64,000 nt of DNA from Zygnema cylindricum. Taxonomy: Eukaryota; Streptophyta; Zygnematophyceae; Zygnematales; Zygnemataceae. A program made the position numbers and the translations under genes. Under the pieces are notes generated by a model, which did not search any database, was not told where the DNA came from, and saw only the letters and a program-made list of their open reading frames with translations. The stretch spans positions 99,414-163,413 of the forward strand of contig JBBHKE010002642.1 of assembly GCA_037447655.1 (NCBI GenBank), in the 5' to 3' direction. Below are positions 8,843 to 21,141 of this stretch, piece after piece (the stretch's first letter is position 1; each line of letters begins with the position of its first letter).

Positions 8843-9870
8843 AAGTCCTCAGAGTGGACAGCTTCCAAGAAGCCTCTAGGATAATCCTGACCCCTTTGTG
8901 TTCAAGCAAAAATAACTGCCACCCTGGCAGACAAAAACTCTGACCAACTTCACCCCTGTGAAGACAAGACTCCCCTGAGTCGATAGCAAAAAGAATCTCT
9001 GAATTTGCTCCCCTGAGCAGTAAGTTATGGAGGGTCAAAGTTGACCTTTTGTACAGAAGCTCTCTGGGAGAGAGGGTCCTATCTTCTAATTTTTCTAAGT
9101 CCTATCTCTCTCACAGACTCTATCTACTGATGTACGGAACCAATCAGAATTGAGTTCCGTACGCAAAAGTACAGCTGCCGGTGTACTTTATGTACGGACA
9201 TTGTACGACATGGCCAAAATGTCGACAAATGTCAAATCCGGATTCGGTGCCATAATCTCCGGAGTTTCCACAATCCAACGGAATTTTGCCACGCGTCATC
9301 CGATGTGGCGATGGCCACAAACCGCCGAAATCTTCCTCCGCGATCTCGGCGCTAATCCCGGCCGTCCGATTAAATTCGGCTTTAATCGTAGCCGTAATAA
9401 ATACATGCGCGGTATTTGTTTCATTTACGAAACAAATGCGCGGTACTGATTTTTGTCTGTACCGTAAGTCGTACATTATATATTACTGGATCTATGTATC
9501 CCGTAATTAATTTCAGTTAAATGGTTTATCGCTTGTATACATATGTAAATAATTATCAAACTATATGCTAGGTAACACTACCGCTAGATTAAACGGCTAA
9601 GGCTACCGGCTACTTTGGTCTGCCGGCCGGCAGGTACAAGGATTAAATCCTGCCGCCGGCACATACATTTTAATTAAATATATAAACCCTAATATAAAAT
9701 TCCCGTAAACCTCAGGATAGCCAAGGTAGCCATGGCTCTAGCTTCCTCTCCAATTTCTCAGTGACTGCGACAAGTTTGAGAGTTGGAGAGAGAAGTTAGA
9801 GATAGACTGCCTCGACTTCTATATTTCTTTTCAGACCTAGAAAATACTAATAAAACCATTAGTTTCTACA
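8823..9870 (-). repeat. 5' LTR of RLC-A
   Basis: 1048 bp, with the same ends and module order as the 3' LTR. It drives transcription leftward. Features seen: six GTAC motifs in 9132-9206, CCAAT at 9140, ACGCGTCAT-type sequence, and the small palindrome GACTCCCCTGAGTC at 8968-8981 in the presumed leader. It provides the first residues of the gag frame. The base pairs next to its outer end are the CACTT target duplication. Confidence 0.95.
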
Positions 9871-9875
9871 CACTT

Positions 9876-10531
9876 TGTCAAATTGTCCTGCGAAATACCC
9901 CATGGCAGTATGTGCCCTATTTCCATGCGGTTTGGTCTTGCTGGTGATCATTTTTGTCATTGGAAACCCTTTTTTCGTTCACCTTTTCCTAGTACGTATC
10001 TTGTGACCTTATTTCGAGAGATGATGGTCTTAGATCGCTTTTCCATACCTATAATCTCTCTCTACCGATGTATGGGACTAAAATTCTACCCGTGGTCCCT
10101 CAACTTCTATCTCCCTAAGATTAATTGTTTTTGGTCGTGCACTTGTTTTTGGTCGTGTAGTGCAAGCTGACCCTCAAATTTGTTCACGCAACCTGTAAGA
10201 CACAATCTTCACGCCTTATAGAAAGGACGGGCTAAGCAGCTAAGTGTTAGTCAACCGGTTTACTTGTCGAAGAGAAGGACAAGACTTTAGATGAGATTGC
10301 TTGCATCGACACTAATCCCCGGAAAAATAAAGCTCCAATGTTGAAATTGTATCACTCCTCTTTCGTCAAAATAAAACTCCAATGTTGAAATTGTATCACT
10401 CCTCTTTTGTCAAAGGCAACTTGGTACAATTTGTTATAAGGGGCGGCTTACGCCAAAAGAGAAACAAGTTGACACGTGGCAGCATCTCATTGGATGCCGA
10501 TGAAGGAGGAGACAAAACCATAACGTCGAAT
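9876..10531. other. Non-coding flank of RLC-A
   Basis: Pre-insertion target DNA of element A. No gene was recognised. A 95-codon open frame at 9883-10170 has no recognisable domain. The stretch contains the exact 44-bp tandem duplication listed separately and a short repeat of TTTTTGGTCGTG near 10127-10160. Confidence 0.5.
10327..10414. repeat. 44-bp tandem duplication
   Basis: Units 10327-10370 and 10371-10414 abut and differ at only two positions (AGCTCC/AACTCC and TTTCG/TTTTG). The high similarity means a recent local duplication. Confidence 0.8.
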
Positions 10532-11658
10532 TGCAATTGTAAGACCTCCATAGGTTCTCAAAATGGGGAGCTCACACGAAGCCCCTAGGATAACCCTGAC
10601 CCCTTTGTGTTTCAATAAGAACAACTGCCACCTTGGCAAACAAAAACCCTGACCGCCTTCACCGTTGTGAAGACAAGACACCCCTGAGTGGATAGCAAAA
10701 AAAATACACAAAAACTCTGACCACCTTCACCCTTGTGAAGAGAAGACTCCTCTGAGTCGATAGCAAAAAAAATCTCTGAATTCGCTTCCCTGAGCAGTAG
10801 GTTATGGAGGGTCAAAGTTGACCTTTTGTATAGAAGCACTTTGGGAGAGAGGCGGCTACCTACCAATTTTTCCTAAGTCCTAAATCCCTCTCCAAACCCT
10901 CTACTACAAGTGTACGCTACCAATCAGAATCTTGTGTCGTACAGAAAGGTACAGTTGTCGGAGTTCTTTTTGTACAACCATCGTAAGGCATGGCCTAAAA
11001 GATGACGCTTGCCAATTATGGATTTGTTCGTATATTCATCGGGGATGCCGTAAGCTAATGAGGGTGTGCCACGTGTCACTCGACATGGCGGTGACCGAAA
11101 AACGCCAAAACGCCTATTTCGTGATCTCGGCACCTATAGTGGCAGTTCAATCAAACGGACTTTCAATTCTAGCGGTCGAAAACAAATGAGCGGTATTTGT
11201 TTCGCAGTCGAAACAAATGCGCGGTATTACTTTCGCCAAGTATAGTAAACCGTACTATGGTAGAATAGTTTCTATGTACTACGAATCTATTCGTACCGTT
11301 AAATGAATTCGTCTACGTGTACCTCTTTAAATACTTATCAAACCCTATATATTTAAGCAGCGATCTTAGACTAACAGGATAAAGCTAACGGCTACTGGCA
11401 AATTTGACGCGGCAGGTACCAGGATCAAATTCTAGGTCCATAAAGTTCCTTTTTAGTAAACCGACCAAACTATTGCCTGTCTCTCCCTAGACAGTATAGG
11501 TAGCCATGGCTCTAGCTCCCTCTCCAACCTTTCAGTGACTGCAACAAGTGTAGGAGATGAAGAAACGAGTTAGAGGCAGACTGCCTCTGCTTCTTTTCTG
11601 CATTTTATCTTTACAAGTTTAAACCTATAAAATACTAAAAGAACCTTTAATTTCTACA
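10532..11658 (-). repeat. 3' LTR of RLC-D
   Basis: 1127 bp, starting TGCAATTGTAAGACC and ending TTTCTACA on the plus strand. It is longer than the usual 1048 bp because part of the leader end (about 10640-10760, the CACCTTCAC...TGTGAAGA...GACTC stretch) is duplicated. Palindrome AGCCATGGCT lies near 11502. The left flank is CGAAT. Confidence 0.85.
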
Positions 11659-14600
11659 CTCCCTTTATTTTCTAGTCACTCTTCAATTGAAGACCACACT
11701 TCTCTTGCAGAAAATTATCTTAGGGAAAATCACAGGTTTGGTCATCATATCTGTTACCATTTCACTATGTAGTCCATACTCTAAACTAATATTTTTGTCT
11801 TCTACCTTCTCCCTAACGAAACTAAGTATAATGTCCATATGTTTGGCTTGAAAGTGGTGTTTAGAATTGACAAAAATGGTAATGGCTGCCTGATTATCAA
11901 AAAACACTTTCTGGACACCACTCTTAAGACAACCAAACTCACCAAGCAAAGACTTGACCCACATTAATTTTTTTACAGCAGAGCTAGATGCCATGTACTT
12001 AACCTCCATGGTGGACTGAGCAATGACCTTTTCCTACTTGCTGCTCTAGCAGCAAGCCCCATCACCCACATAGAATACATACCCAGATGTGCATCTCCTC
12101 ATAGGAGCATCCCCATAGCTGGCATCACTCCAAGTGGTAATGTCAGTATTGTTCCCACCCAAGCGCAACCATACATCTCTAGTCCCTAAGAGATATCTAA
12201 AGACTCTTTTAGCTACGTCCCTATCTTTCTTAGTGGGAGCATTCAGACTCCTACTTAGTACTCCTACTGTCGCGGCTATATCTAGCCAAGTACAATTCAT
12301 AAAATATATTAGGCAGCCCTCTACTTGTCTATAAGGAAGTGTTTACATCAATATTTTATCTTCGGGGCCTAACTCATCATCTAAGATTATAACTCCCTCT
12401 TCCAAAGTCCCCTCACTTCCTTTATTTAGTTCCATTGGAGGGGTATAACTATTAGCCTTGTCCATTTGGAATCTTTCTAACATGTTTCCAATGACCTCTT
12501 AAGTTAATTTGATTACCTTTCTATCTCTGTCTCTCTCTACTGGAAATACTAAAATATACCTTGCTTCGCCCATATCCTTCATCTCAAATCTACCTTTTAG
12601 ATATGTTTTCCACCCATTAACTTTATCCATAGATTTGCTTAAAACAAGCAAATCATCAACAGAAATTGCAATAAATAGAATTCCTTCCTCATCTACAAAC
12701 AAATAAATTGAGTTATCTGAGCTGATCCGAATATATCCCAAACCTGTAAGTAACTTATCAAGCTTCTTATTCCATTGCCGGGCGCCTGTTTTAGCCCATA
12801 CAAAGATTACATCAATCGGCATACCTTGCTCTCCTCCCCTTGCTCCACAAATCCTTCGGGCTGTCGCATAAAAATCTCCTCTTCCAACTCTCTATGTAGG
12901 AAGGCCGTCTTGATGTCCATTTGATGTACTTCCATGTCTTTTGCTACCGCAAGACTGAGAAGTAACTCGACAGAGGGAAACCTGAGGACCCGGGCAAATG
13001 TCTCCTCGTAGTCAATTCCCTCTTCGTGGGTGAATCCTTTAGCCAATAACCGAGCCTTGTAGGGCTCAATGTTGTTATGTGGGTTGAGTTTCAATTTAAA
13101 TACCCACTTACACTCGATTGGCTTTCTGTCAAGAGGACAATCCACCAATTTCCATTTATTGGCTACCATAATCGAAGCCATCTTCTCATTAATGGCTGTC
13201 TTCCACTGGTTCATCTCAGGACAATTCATCGCCTCACGATAAGTCTGGAATTCATCGGGGTGAGAGGGTTTGGTTACTTGTTGTTAACTTGTTTCTCTTG
13301 CAGTCTTTTGTTGCTTCTCGTCCACCCTCAAATTCTGATGCCAAAATAGATGGCTCTCGTGGATTCTTTTGATCAGTTTCTACTTCTCCCCTATCCCTTC
13401 ATTCCGGGTCTATTTCCACCACGTTGTCCGCTTCAGTTGAAGGAGACACAAGGGGTTTCACGGCTAAATCCTCTTTGATCTAATTTGTACCTGCAATATC
13501 ATTATCTTCTTGGAAACCTGGATAAGTAAGAAGCTCTAATTCATCAAAATTTGTTGACTCAAAACCCTTAACATCTAACATAGACGTTGAGATGAGGTTT
13601 TTGTTTTTAAATCTGGGATAAAAAACACATCAAAGAATGTCACTATGGATGTGTTTCCCTCTCCTAAGAGTTTCACATCTACCGACCCTACCAAAGTAGT
13701 GGTGACTACCCTCCCATTCCTATACTCTATCTCTACGGTGGGGATCTTTCTCATCTTACTGAACATATGTTTGTCCTTACACAAGTGCATGGAGGCACCC
13801 GAATCCACAATCGAACCTCGTTCACCTTTTAATCCTCCGAAAGCACAATTTTGCTTTGGAGGAATTCGGACCTCAGTCTTCGCCTCTAACTCCTCATCCA
13901 ACAAGAGCTCATCGTCCTCGTCCTCGGATTCCTCCTCATGTACCTCTATCAAAAGAGCCTTTTTCTTTCCTCTTGGAGGTCTAGCCATCTACCCCTCTTT
14001 TAGCAGAAGTTCGGTAAGCTTGGTGCACTCTGCCATAAAGTGCCGTGGTTTCTTACAAAAATGACACAATCCATTGGGAGCCCTCGGTCTGAACTCATCG
14101 GTCTGATTTTTCTGCCCCACCTCTCCATAGTTTTTCACCGGTTTTCTAGAATACCTGATTTTTCTGCCCCACCTCTCCATAGTTTTTGATCGGTTTTCTA
14201 GAATACCTGTACCTCCAATCGGTCCCAGCTGCCAAGGCTTGCCCACTCTTTCCTCCCCTTCGGATTTCAATCGTATTCTCCCGAACGATAATCATCCCTA
14301 CCACTAAATTCCATATCCATATTGAGTCTGATAAGTCCTACACACGTTTGACTATATTCTTGAACTCATCTGGAAATTTCTTGAGGAAGGAGTTAACCTT
14401 TTCTTTTTCAATTTCTACTTTTCCAACACTCTCTAGCTCCATGAAAAGTGATGCGAGCTCATTACAAAAATTAAAACACTTCCTCCCTTGTATACATATG
14501 CATTAATATTTTGATCAGCAAACTGCTGTTGCTGAATCGTAACACTTTGGTACATCTCTATAAGAGCCACCCAAAGATCGGGTTCCCTCTCTACGTTCAA

Positions 14601-14994
14601 ATGAGGAGATGGAAGCCCTTGAGTAAGATGACGGAGGATGAAGTGCTTTGTCGCTATATTGTTGTAGTCCTAGGTATTAGTATCTTTCTCCTCGTTCATC
14701 GCAATAGGTGACATGAATGCTAAATCGGTTCTTATAGGTGTGATCGTCTCCTTCTCTTTTCCTTTGTCCACCACCTCCCTTTCCTTTGTCTCATCCGTTG
14801 GAGATGGACTTACATCTCTGGCATATCTGCTTCCTTCAAACCTTGGAGGGATGCTAAAACCGGATGGACGCCTCACCCGTCCACTCACTATTCCCCAAAA
14901 CCTTTTCTCACATAAAGCTTCTGTCATCATACTCTCCCAATATACGAAACCATTTCCATTAAAGATGGGCACCCGAGAGGGTGGGTCTATAACC
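11659..14994 (-). pseudogene. RLC-D gag-pol remnant, integrase deleted
   Basis: Order on the minus strand: gag N-terminus (14670-14999), gag with knuckle CHFCKKPRHFMAEC (13989-14270, where G is replaced by R), protease DSGASMH (13575-13988), RT (12499-13229) and RNase H (11683-12300). Frameshifts and stops separate each piece. The protease frame jumps to the pre-RT acidic linker at about 13559-13564, skipping roughly 1.06 kb that in RLC-A holds the GAG-pre-integrase and the whole DD35E core. Short AAA microhomology marks the joint. About 60 bp near 14095-14200 are also tandemly duplicated. The copy cannot encode its own integration. Confidence 0.85.
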
Positions 14995-15682
14995 TGCAAT
15001 TCTGAGACCTCGATAAGTCCTCAGAATAGGCAGCTCACACAAAGCCCCTAGGATAACCCTGACCCCTTTGTGTTTTAACAAGAACAACTATTACCCTGGC
15101 AAACAACAATTGTGACCACCTTAACAAATGTGAAGACAAGACTCCCTTGAGTTGATAGCAAAAAAAATCTATGAATTTGCTCCCCTGAGCAGTAAGTTAT
15201 GGAGGGTCAAATTTGACCATTTGTACAGGAGCACTCTAGGAGAGAGGCGGCTACCTACCAATTTTTCTAAGTCCTGAATCCCTCTCTAAACACTCTACTA
15301 CTAATGTACAACACCAATTAGAATGTTGTGTCGTAGAGAAAGGTACAAGTGTCGGAGTGCTTTCTGTACGGCCATCGTACGGCATGGCCGAAATGTCGAC
15401 GTCTGCCTTATGCAGATTCGCTCCCATATTCTCTGTAGATGCCACAAGCCAATGTGGATGTGCCACGTGTCACTTGACGTGGCGGTGACCGAAAACCGCC
15501 AAAACGCTTCCGCCGCGATCTCGGCGCCTATCGTGGTCGTCCGATTAAAACCGGCTTTTAACTCTAGCCGTTAAAACTAAATGCGCGGTATTTGTTTCGC
15601 TGTCAAAAAAAATGCACGGTAAATGTTTTAGGAGGTACCGTAAACCGTATATGTGCTTTTACTGTTTCTATGTGGCATAAGT
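14995..15682 (-). repeat. 5' LTR of RLC-D, truncated by RLC-E
   Basis: Starts TGCAATTCTGAGACC next to the primer-binding site and runs through leader, GTAC cluster, ACGTGTCA boxes and the GCGCGGTAT region. It is broken at 15682 by the LTR of RLC-E. The remaining U3 part was not found to the right. Confidence 0.8.
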
Positions 15683-16718
15683 TGCAATTCAAAGACCTCC
15701 ATAGGTCTTTAGAATGCGCAGCTCACACGAAGCCTTTAGGAAAACCCTGAGCCCTTTTTGTAACAACAAGATTAACTACCTTTGGCAGACAAAAACTCTA
15801 ACCACCTTCAACCCCTGTGAAAGCAAGACTCCCTTGAGTGGATAGCAAAAATAATCTCTGAATTTGCTCCCCTGAGCATTAAGTTATGAAGGGTCAAAGT
15901 TGACATATAGTACAAAAGCTCTTTGGGAGAGAAGGTTCTACTTGCTGAATTTTTCTAAGTCTTATCTCTCTCTAAAACGCTATTTACTGAAGTACAGCAC
16001 CAATCGCAATATTGCGTCCCATAGAAAGGTACAGGTGCCGATGTACTTATTGTACGACCATTGTACGACATGGCTATTTTGCGAACATGTATCACATCTG
16101 GATTTGTTTTTAAATTCTCCGGAGATGTTGCCATCTTGTGTTATCGTGCCACGTGGCATCCAGTGTGTCTTCGACCATTAACCGCCAAAGCGCACATTCC
16201 GCGATCTCGGTGCTTACCTCGACTGGCCAATTTCAGTCGGTTTTCAATCTTAACTGTCATAAATTATTGCGAGGTATTTGTTTCACACTTGAAACAAATG
16301 CGCAATATCCTTTTTGAGATATTGTACAATACAAATTGTATTTATGTCTTAATATTCCGTTAAATCAATTAGTCTAAGTGTTACCATATATATTTGTCAA
16401 ACCCTATAGCATATAGCACTGGTCCTAGAGTAATAAGATAAAGCTACCAGCTACCGGCAACTTTGACGGACTGCAAGTACCAGGATTAAGTTTTTGGCCC
16501 GTCAAGTTCCTTTTTAGTATATCTACCAAACTACTACAAGTCTTCCTTTGGATAGCATAGGTAGCCGTGGCTCTAGCTCCATCTCCAACTTTCAGTGACT
16601 GCGACAAGTGTGGGAGTTGAAGAAATGAGTTAGAGGCAGACTGCCTCTGCTTCTTTTCTCCCTTTACCTTTTACAAGTTTAAACCTAGAAAATACTAAAA
16701 GAACCTTTAATTTCTACA
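15683..16718 (-). repeat. 3' LTR of RLC-E
   Basis: 1036 bp, TGCAATTCAAAGACC to TTTCTACA on the plus strand, followed by a polypurine tract and RNase H sequence. Its U3 closely resembles the G fragment at 28262, which marks a separate LTR subfamily. The palindrome reads AGCCGTGGCT here (one change). The RLC-E body continues in four pieces to 28261. Confidence 0.85.
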
Positions 16719-17210
16719 CTCCCTTTATTTTCTAGTCACTTTTCAGTTTAACACCACACTTCTCCCAGCAGAAAATTAGCTTAGAGGAAGGCATAGGTTT
16801 GGTCATTATATCTGCTACCATTTCACTATCTGGTCTATTCTAAGCTGATTATTCTACCTTCTACCTTTTCCCTAACGAAGCTAAGTCTAATGTCCATATG
16901 TTTTGCTTTAAAATGGTGTTTAGGATTGGCAGAAATGGCAATGGCTGGCTGATTGTCACAAAACACTTTTTGAACACCAATCTTAAGATGACCAAGTTCA
17001 CAAAGCAAGGACATGACCCACATTAATTATTTTATAGCAAAGCAAGAGGCTATGTACTCAGCCTCCATGGTGGACTAAGCTATGACCTTTTGCTCCTTGC
17101 TACTCAAGCAGCAAGCACCATCACCCACATACAATACATACCCAGAAGTGCATCTCCTCATAGGAGCATCCTCATAGCTAGCATCATTCCAAGTGGTGAT
17201 ATGAATATTA
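16719..17210 (-). pseudogene. RLC-E pol, RNase H end
   Basis: Minus-strand RNase H C-terminus. Recognisable blocks are CDNQPAIAISANPKHHFKAKHMDIRLSFVRE (split here for length: CDNQPAIAIS and KHMDIRLSFVRE), with several stops. The piece ends where solo LTR F is inserted at 17211 and resumes at 18270. Confidence 0.8.
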
Positions 17211-18269
17211 TGTAGAAATTAATGGTCCATTTAAAGTATTTTCTAGGTCTAAATAGAAATATGGAAAGAAGCCGAGGCAGTCTACCTCTAACTTCTCTCT
17301 CCAACTCTCAAACTTGTTGCAGTCACTGAGAAATTGGAGAGGGAGCTACAGCCATGGCTACCTAGGCTATCCAGAAGTTTACGGGGATTATATATTAGTT
17401 AGGGGTTTATTTACTAAAAGGAAAGTGCCGGCTACAGGATTTGATCCTGGTACCTACCGGCCGGCAGACAGCCGGTAGCCGGTAGCCTTAGCCGTTAAGT
17501 CTTTATCGAGTGTTACGTAATATAGGGTTTGATATTTAATTAAATATTATCAAGTAGGAAAATTCATTTAACTATAACTGTTTACGGGAGACATAGATCC
17601 ATAATTGTAAAAGTACGGATTGCGGTACGGATAAGAAACCAATACCGCGCATGTATTTATTTCTTTAAAGAAAAGAATACCGCACATGTATTTATTACGG
17701 CTACGATTAAATATGAATTTAATCGGACGGCCGGAATTAACGCCGAGATCGCGGAAGAGGATTTCGGCGGTTTGTGGTCATCGCCACATCGGATGACACG
17801 TGGCGGAATTACATTGGATCGCGGCATCTCCGAGGATTACGGGAGCGAATCCGGACATACCACGTGTCGACATTTAGGCCATGTCGTACAGTGTTCGTAC
17901 AGAAAGTACTCCGGCAATTGTATTGTTGTGTACGGAACTCCATTGTGATTGGATCCGTACATCAGTAGATAGAGTCTGTGAGAGAGATATGACTTAGAAA
18001 AATTAGGAGATAGGACCCTCTCTCCCAGAGAGCTTCTGTACAAAAGGTCAACTTTGACCCTCTATAACTTACTGCTCAAGGGAGCAAATTCAGAGATTCT
18101 TTTTGCTATCAACTCAGGGGAGTCTTCCTTTCACAAGGGTGAAGTTGGTCAGAGTTATTGTCTGCCAAGGCGGTAGTTGTTTTTGCTGAAACACAAAGGG
18201 GTAAGGGATATCCTAGAGGCTTCATGGAAGCTGTCCACTCTGAGGACTTATGGAGGTCTCAGAGTTTCA
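17211..18269 (+). mobile_element. Solo LTR F (RLC family)
   Basis: 1059 bp, TGTAGAAATTAATGG to GAGTTTCA, on the plus strand, flanked by a perfect 5-bp duplication TATTA (17206-17210 and 18270-18274). No internal sequence is present, so the element was reduced to one LTR by LTR-LTR recombination. It splits the RNase H region of RLC-E. Stem-loop, AGCCATGGCT palindrome and tRNA-like segment are all present. Confidence 0.92.
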
Positions 18270-18490
18270 TATTATTCCCACCCTAATGCAACCATAGATC
18301 TCTAGTCCCTATGAGATATCAAAGGACTCTTTTAGCTGCCTCCCAATCTTTCTTAGTGGGGGCATTCAGACTCCTTCTTAGTACTCCTACAACTGCGATT
18401 ATGTCCGACCTGGTACAATTCATGAAATATATTAGGATTCCCACTACTTCTCTATAAAGAATGGTCTACATAAATCTTTTATCTTTCTGG
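18270..18490 (-). pseudogene. RLC-E pol, RT to RNase H link
   Basis: Minus-strand sequence matching the RNase H start (SRSLNAPTKKDWEAAKRV-like) and the stretch upstream of it, with stops. Continuity with 16719-17210 across the TATTA duplication is clear. It ends at the second-family LTR. Confidence 0.75.
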
Positions 18491-19477
18491 TGTTGTTGTA
18501 CAACCACAGTAACAAGAAAAGAGCCAACAGCAATAGTAGTGGAAGTAGACATCTAAAAAAAAGGCTATCAAGCACCCAACTCAACAACGAACTTCAAGAT
18601 GTAATATAATGAAACTCCATGATATATGCAGACTCAAATTCTGCATAACAATAGTAAACATAGTGTAGAAACACTCCTCAAAGATTCATTTCAATTGATC
18701 TAGTGAACCATAAGATATATACACTGCAGATTCACAAAAATTGCCTTAGTTGATTAATATCCCATGACTTGGATAATCACAATTTGTCTAAGTCCTAAAC
18801 TATATACTCACAATGAGTATCTACTGGTCACACTAATTTAAGTGATTGTGCTAGAGTACTGTCCTATGCTACGACAAAGTATTAAAACTATACTTACTAT
18901 TCTAAGAGTACTTCTAAAACCTAATTTTGCCATTTCTCTAAATCTGAATAGTGCGACACTATTTTAAATTAGCTAATCTACAAATCCTTGTTTCCTGATA
19001 TTTACAAATAGAAGGCCGTACATTAAATGTTCATGGCGCTTAATCAGCAGTGATCAATAACATCTGGCTGACTGTTGTCGTGTAGTACGAAACACCTAAT
19101 TCCGTCCAAGTGTGCTTCGTCATTTGTGGTCCTTTCTGAATGGCGTCTGTCAATTCGATGTCAATCAACGGCCCTTCTTGGCTGACTATACCATTCTTTT
19201 GCAGATATGCGGTTTGCATTCCGTTCGTCCGATTTCATCAATCTGCGCGTTGATCTCCCGACACGTGTAACTGGTCATTGACGCTACTCGAAGAAACTTG
19301 CAACACCTTTTTCCTGCCGACGTGTGTCCAATTGGCCGTATTGTTTACTCTCTTAGTCTTCTTTTACTATAACACTATTTGAGGTAAGTATTACAGGTTT
19401 TCATTTCCCAAAGTATTCTTAGTCCTTAATTTTTCCTCACAGCTCTATCTAGTGAGTAAAGATTTCCAATTTCAACA
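18491..19477 (-). mobile_element. LTR of a second retrotransposon family, likely solo
   Basis: A 987-bp insertion in RLC-E with ends TGTTGTTGTACAACC and AATTTCAACA. Its reverse complement resembles the 735-bp element at 44251-44985 at both ends (AGCTGTGAG, AGGACT, and a GCAGTAGT/AATAGTAGT block), so the two are one LTR family, with this copy on the minus strand. The flanks TCTGG and CCGCG do not match, so the target duplication has been lost or one border is off. There is no RLC module and no coding sequence. Confidence 0.7.
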
Positions 19478-21141
19478 CCGCGCCACCTCATCATCCAAGA
19501 TTATAACTCCCTCTTCCATACTCCCCTCACATCCCTTTTTTGGTTCCATACGAGTGGTACAGATATTAGCTTTGTCCATTCGGAATCTTTCTAATATGTT
19601 TCCAATGGAATCCTTTTGAGATAATCTTATTTTCTTTCTATCTCTTTCTCTCTCTTCCTGAATTCCCAAAATATACCTTGCTTCCCCCATATCCTTCATC
19701 TCATATCTCCCTTTTAGATCATTTTCAACTTATATATTTTATCGATAGATTTACTTAAAACAAGCAAATCATCAACATAAATTGCAATAAAAATAATTTA
19801 TTCCTCATCTTCAAACCAATAAATTGAGTGATCTGAGTTGATCAGAATATATCCCAAACTTGTAAAAACTCATCGAGCTTTTGTTCCATTATCGGGGTGC
19901 CTGTTTCAACCCATATAAAGATTTGGTCAATCGGCATACCTTGCTCTCCTCCCCTTGCTCCACAAATCCTTTCGGGTTGTAACATAAAAATCTCCTCTTC
20001 TATCTCTCTATGTAGGAAGGCTGTCTTGATGTTCATCGGATGCTCTTCGAAGTCTTCTGTTGCAGCCATACTGAGAAGTATCCGAATAGAGGGAAATCTG
20101 ACGACCGGAGCAAAAGTCTCCTCGTAGTCAATTCCTTTTTTTTGGGTAAATCCTTTCGCTACTAACCGAGCTTTGTAGCGCTCAATAATGTTTTCCGGGT
20201 TGAGTTTCAATTTGAATACCCACTTACACCCGATTGGCTTCCTATCATTGGGACATTCCAACAATTCCCACCTATCGGCTGCCATAATCGAAACCATCTC
20301 CTCATTATTGGTTGTCTTCCACCGCATCCTCTCAAGACATTTCATCGCCTCACCATAAGTCCACGATTCATCGGGATGAGACAGTTTGGTATCCTTGTTG
20401 TTAACTTATTTCTATGGTATTTTTTTGCTTCTTCTCCTTCCACCCTTGAACTCTGATGCCATAATGGATGGCTCTCGTGGATTTTTTTGAACATTTTTGA
20501 TTTCTCCCCTATCCCTCGATTTCGTGTGTATTTCCACCACGTCTTCCGCTTTGGTTGGAGTTGGCACTAGGGGTTCCACGGCTGAATCCTCCTCGGTTAG
20601 ATTTGTATCTACAAGATCATCATCTTCTCAAAAACTTGGATAGTTAGGAGGCTTAAAGTCATCAGAATTTTCTAACTCAAATCTGATTTTGACTGTCTTT
20701 TAATGCTTTAAGGGATCTATAGATTTCCCTTCATCCATGACCACTAGATGCTTCACTAGGATTATATCTTCTCTCTTGAGATCATAAAATCTTTATCCCT
20801 TTACATCTTCATCATATCCTAGCCGATATCGTGGGTTTCCTTTTGGATCTAACTTCCAATTTGACCGATCTGTGTTTAGGCTAAATACTTGACTACCGAA
20901 AACCTTTGTGTGAAACATCTGGCTTTCAGCCGGTCCATCTCTCATAAAGAGTTTGGCCTTTTACTGCCAAAGTAAGAACTCTATTTTTGAGATAATTTAC
21001 ACAGTTCATAGCTTTGGCCCAAAATCTCTTTCCTATCTTCTTATCAGAGAGCATACTCCTGGCACTATCACTTAGTGTTCTATTTAACCTTTCGGTTACA
21101 GCATACTGTTCAAGATTTTCACGAACTATCTTTTGGTGTTG
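19478..21141 (-). pseudogene. RLC-E pol, RT and integrase
   Basis: Minus-strand gag-pol: RT in 19472-20345 (GCKWVFKLKLNP, KARLVAKGFTQKKGIDYEET, a decayed YVDD region), the acidic linker, and the integrase C-terminal half, including the AERLNRT-like block near 21090. Stops and frameshifts are frequent. The piece is cut at 21137-21141 (TGTTG) by RLC-B and resumes at 27582. Confidence 0.85.

Larger units (their letters stand above)
3422..9870 (-). mobile_element. RLC-A, complete Ty1/copia retrotransposon
   Basis: A full element of 6449 bp on the minus strand: 5' LTR 8823-9870, primer-binding site, gag-pol, polypurine tract, 3' LTR 3422-4469. It is flanked by a perfect 5-bp target duplication, CACTT, at 3417-3421 and 9871-9875. 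Both LTRs are 1048 bp. By eye they differ at about eight positions, so insertion was recent. The only obvious coding lesion is one extra base in a homopolymer at 7236-7243. It is the best-preserved minus-strand copy and serves here as reference for the A subfamily. Confidence 0.95.
10532..15682 (-). mobile_element. RLC-D, degenerate copia element lacking integrase core
   Basis: Minus-strand element with 3' LTR 10532-11658, decayed gag-pol 11659-14994 and an interrupted 5' LTR 14995-15682. The primer-binding site (14981-14994) has two changes from the family sequence. RLC-E starts at 15683 inside the 5' LTR, so D is older than E. The right end of D is not visible and no target duplication can be checked. 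Confidence 0.85.

Noticed and set aside
18486-19482. DNA transposon with GGTGTTG/CAACACC ends
   Set aside because: Its similarity to the 44251-44985 LTR with a 5-bp duplication and TG...CA ends makes an LTR the better explanation.
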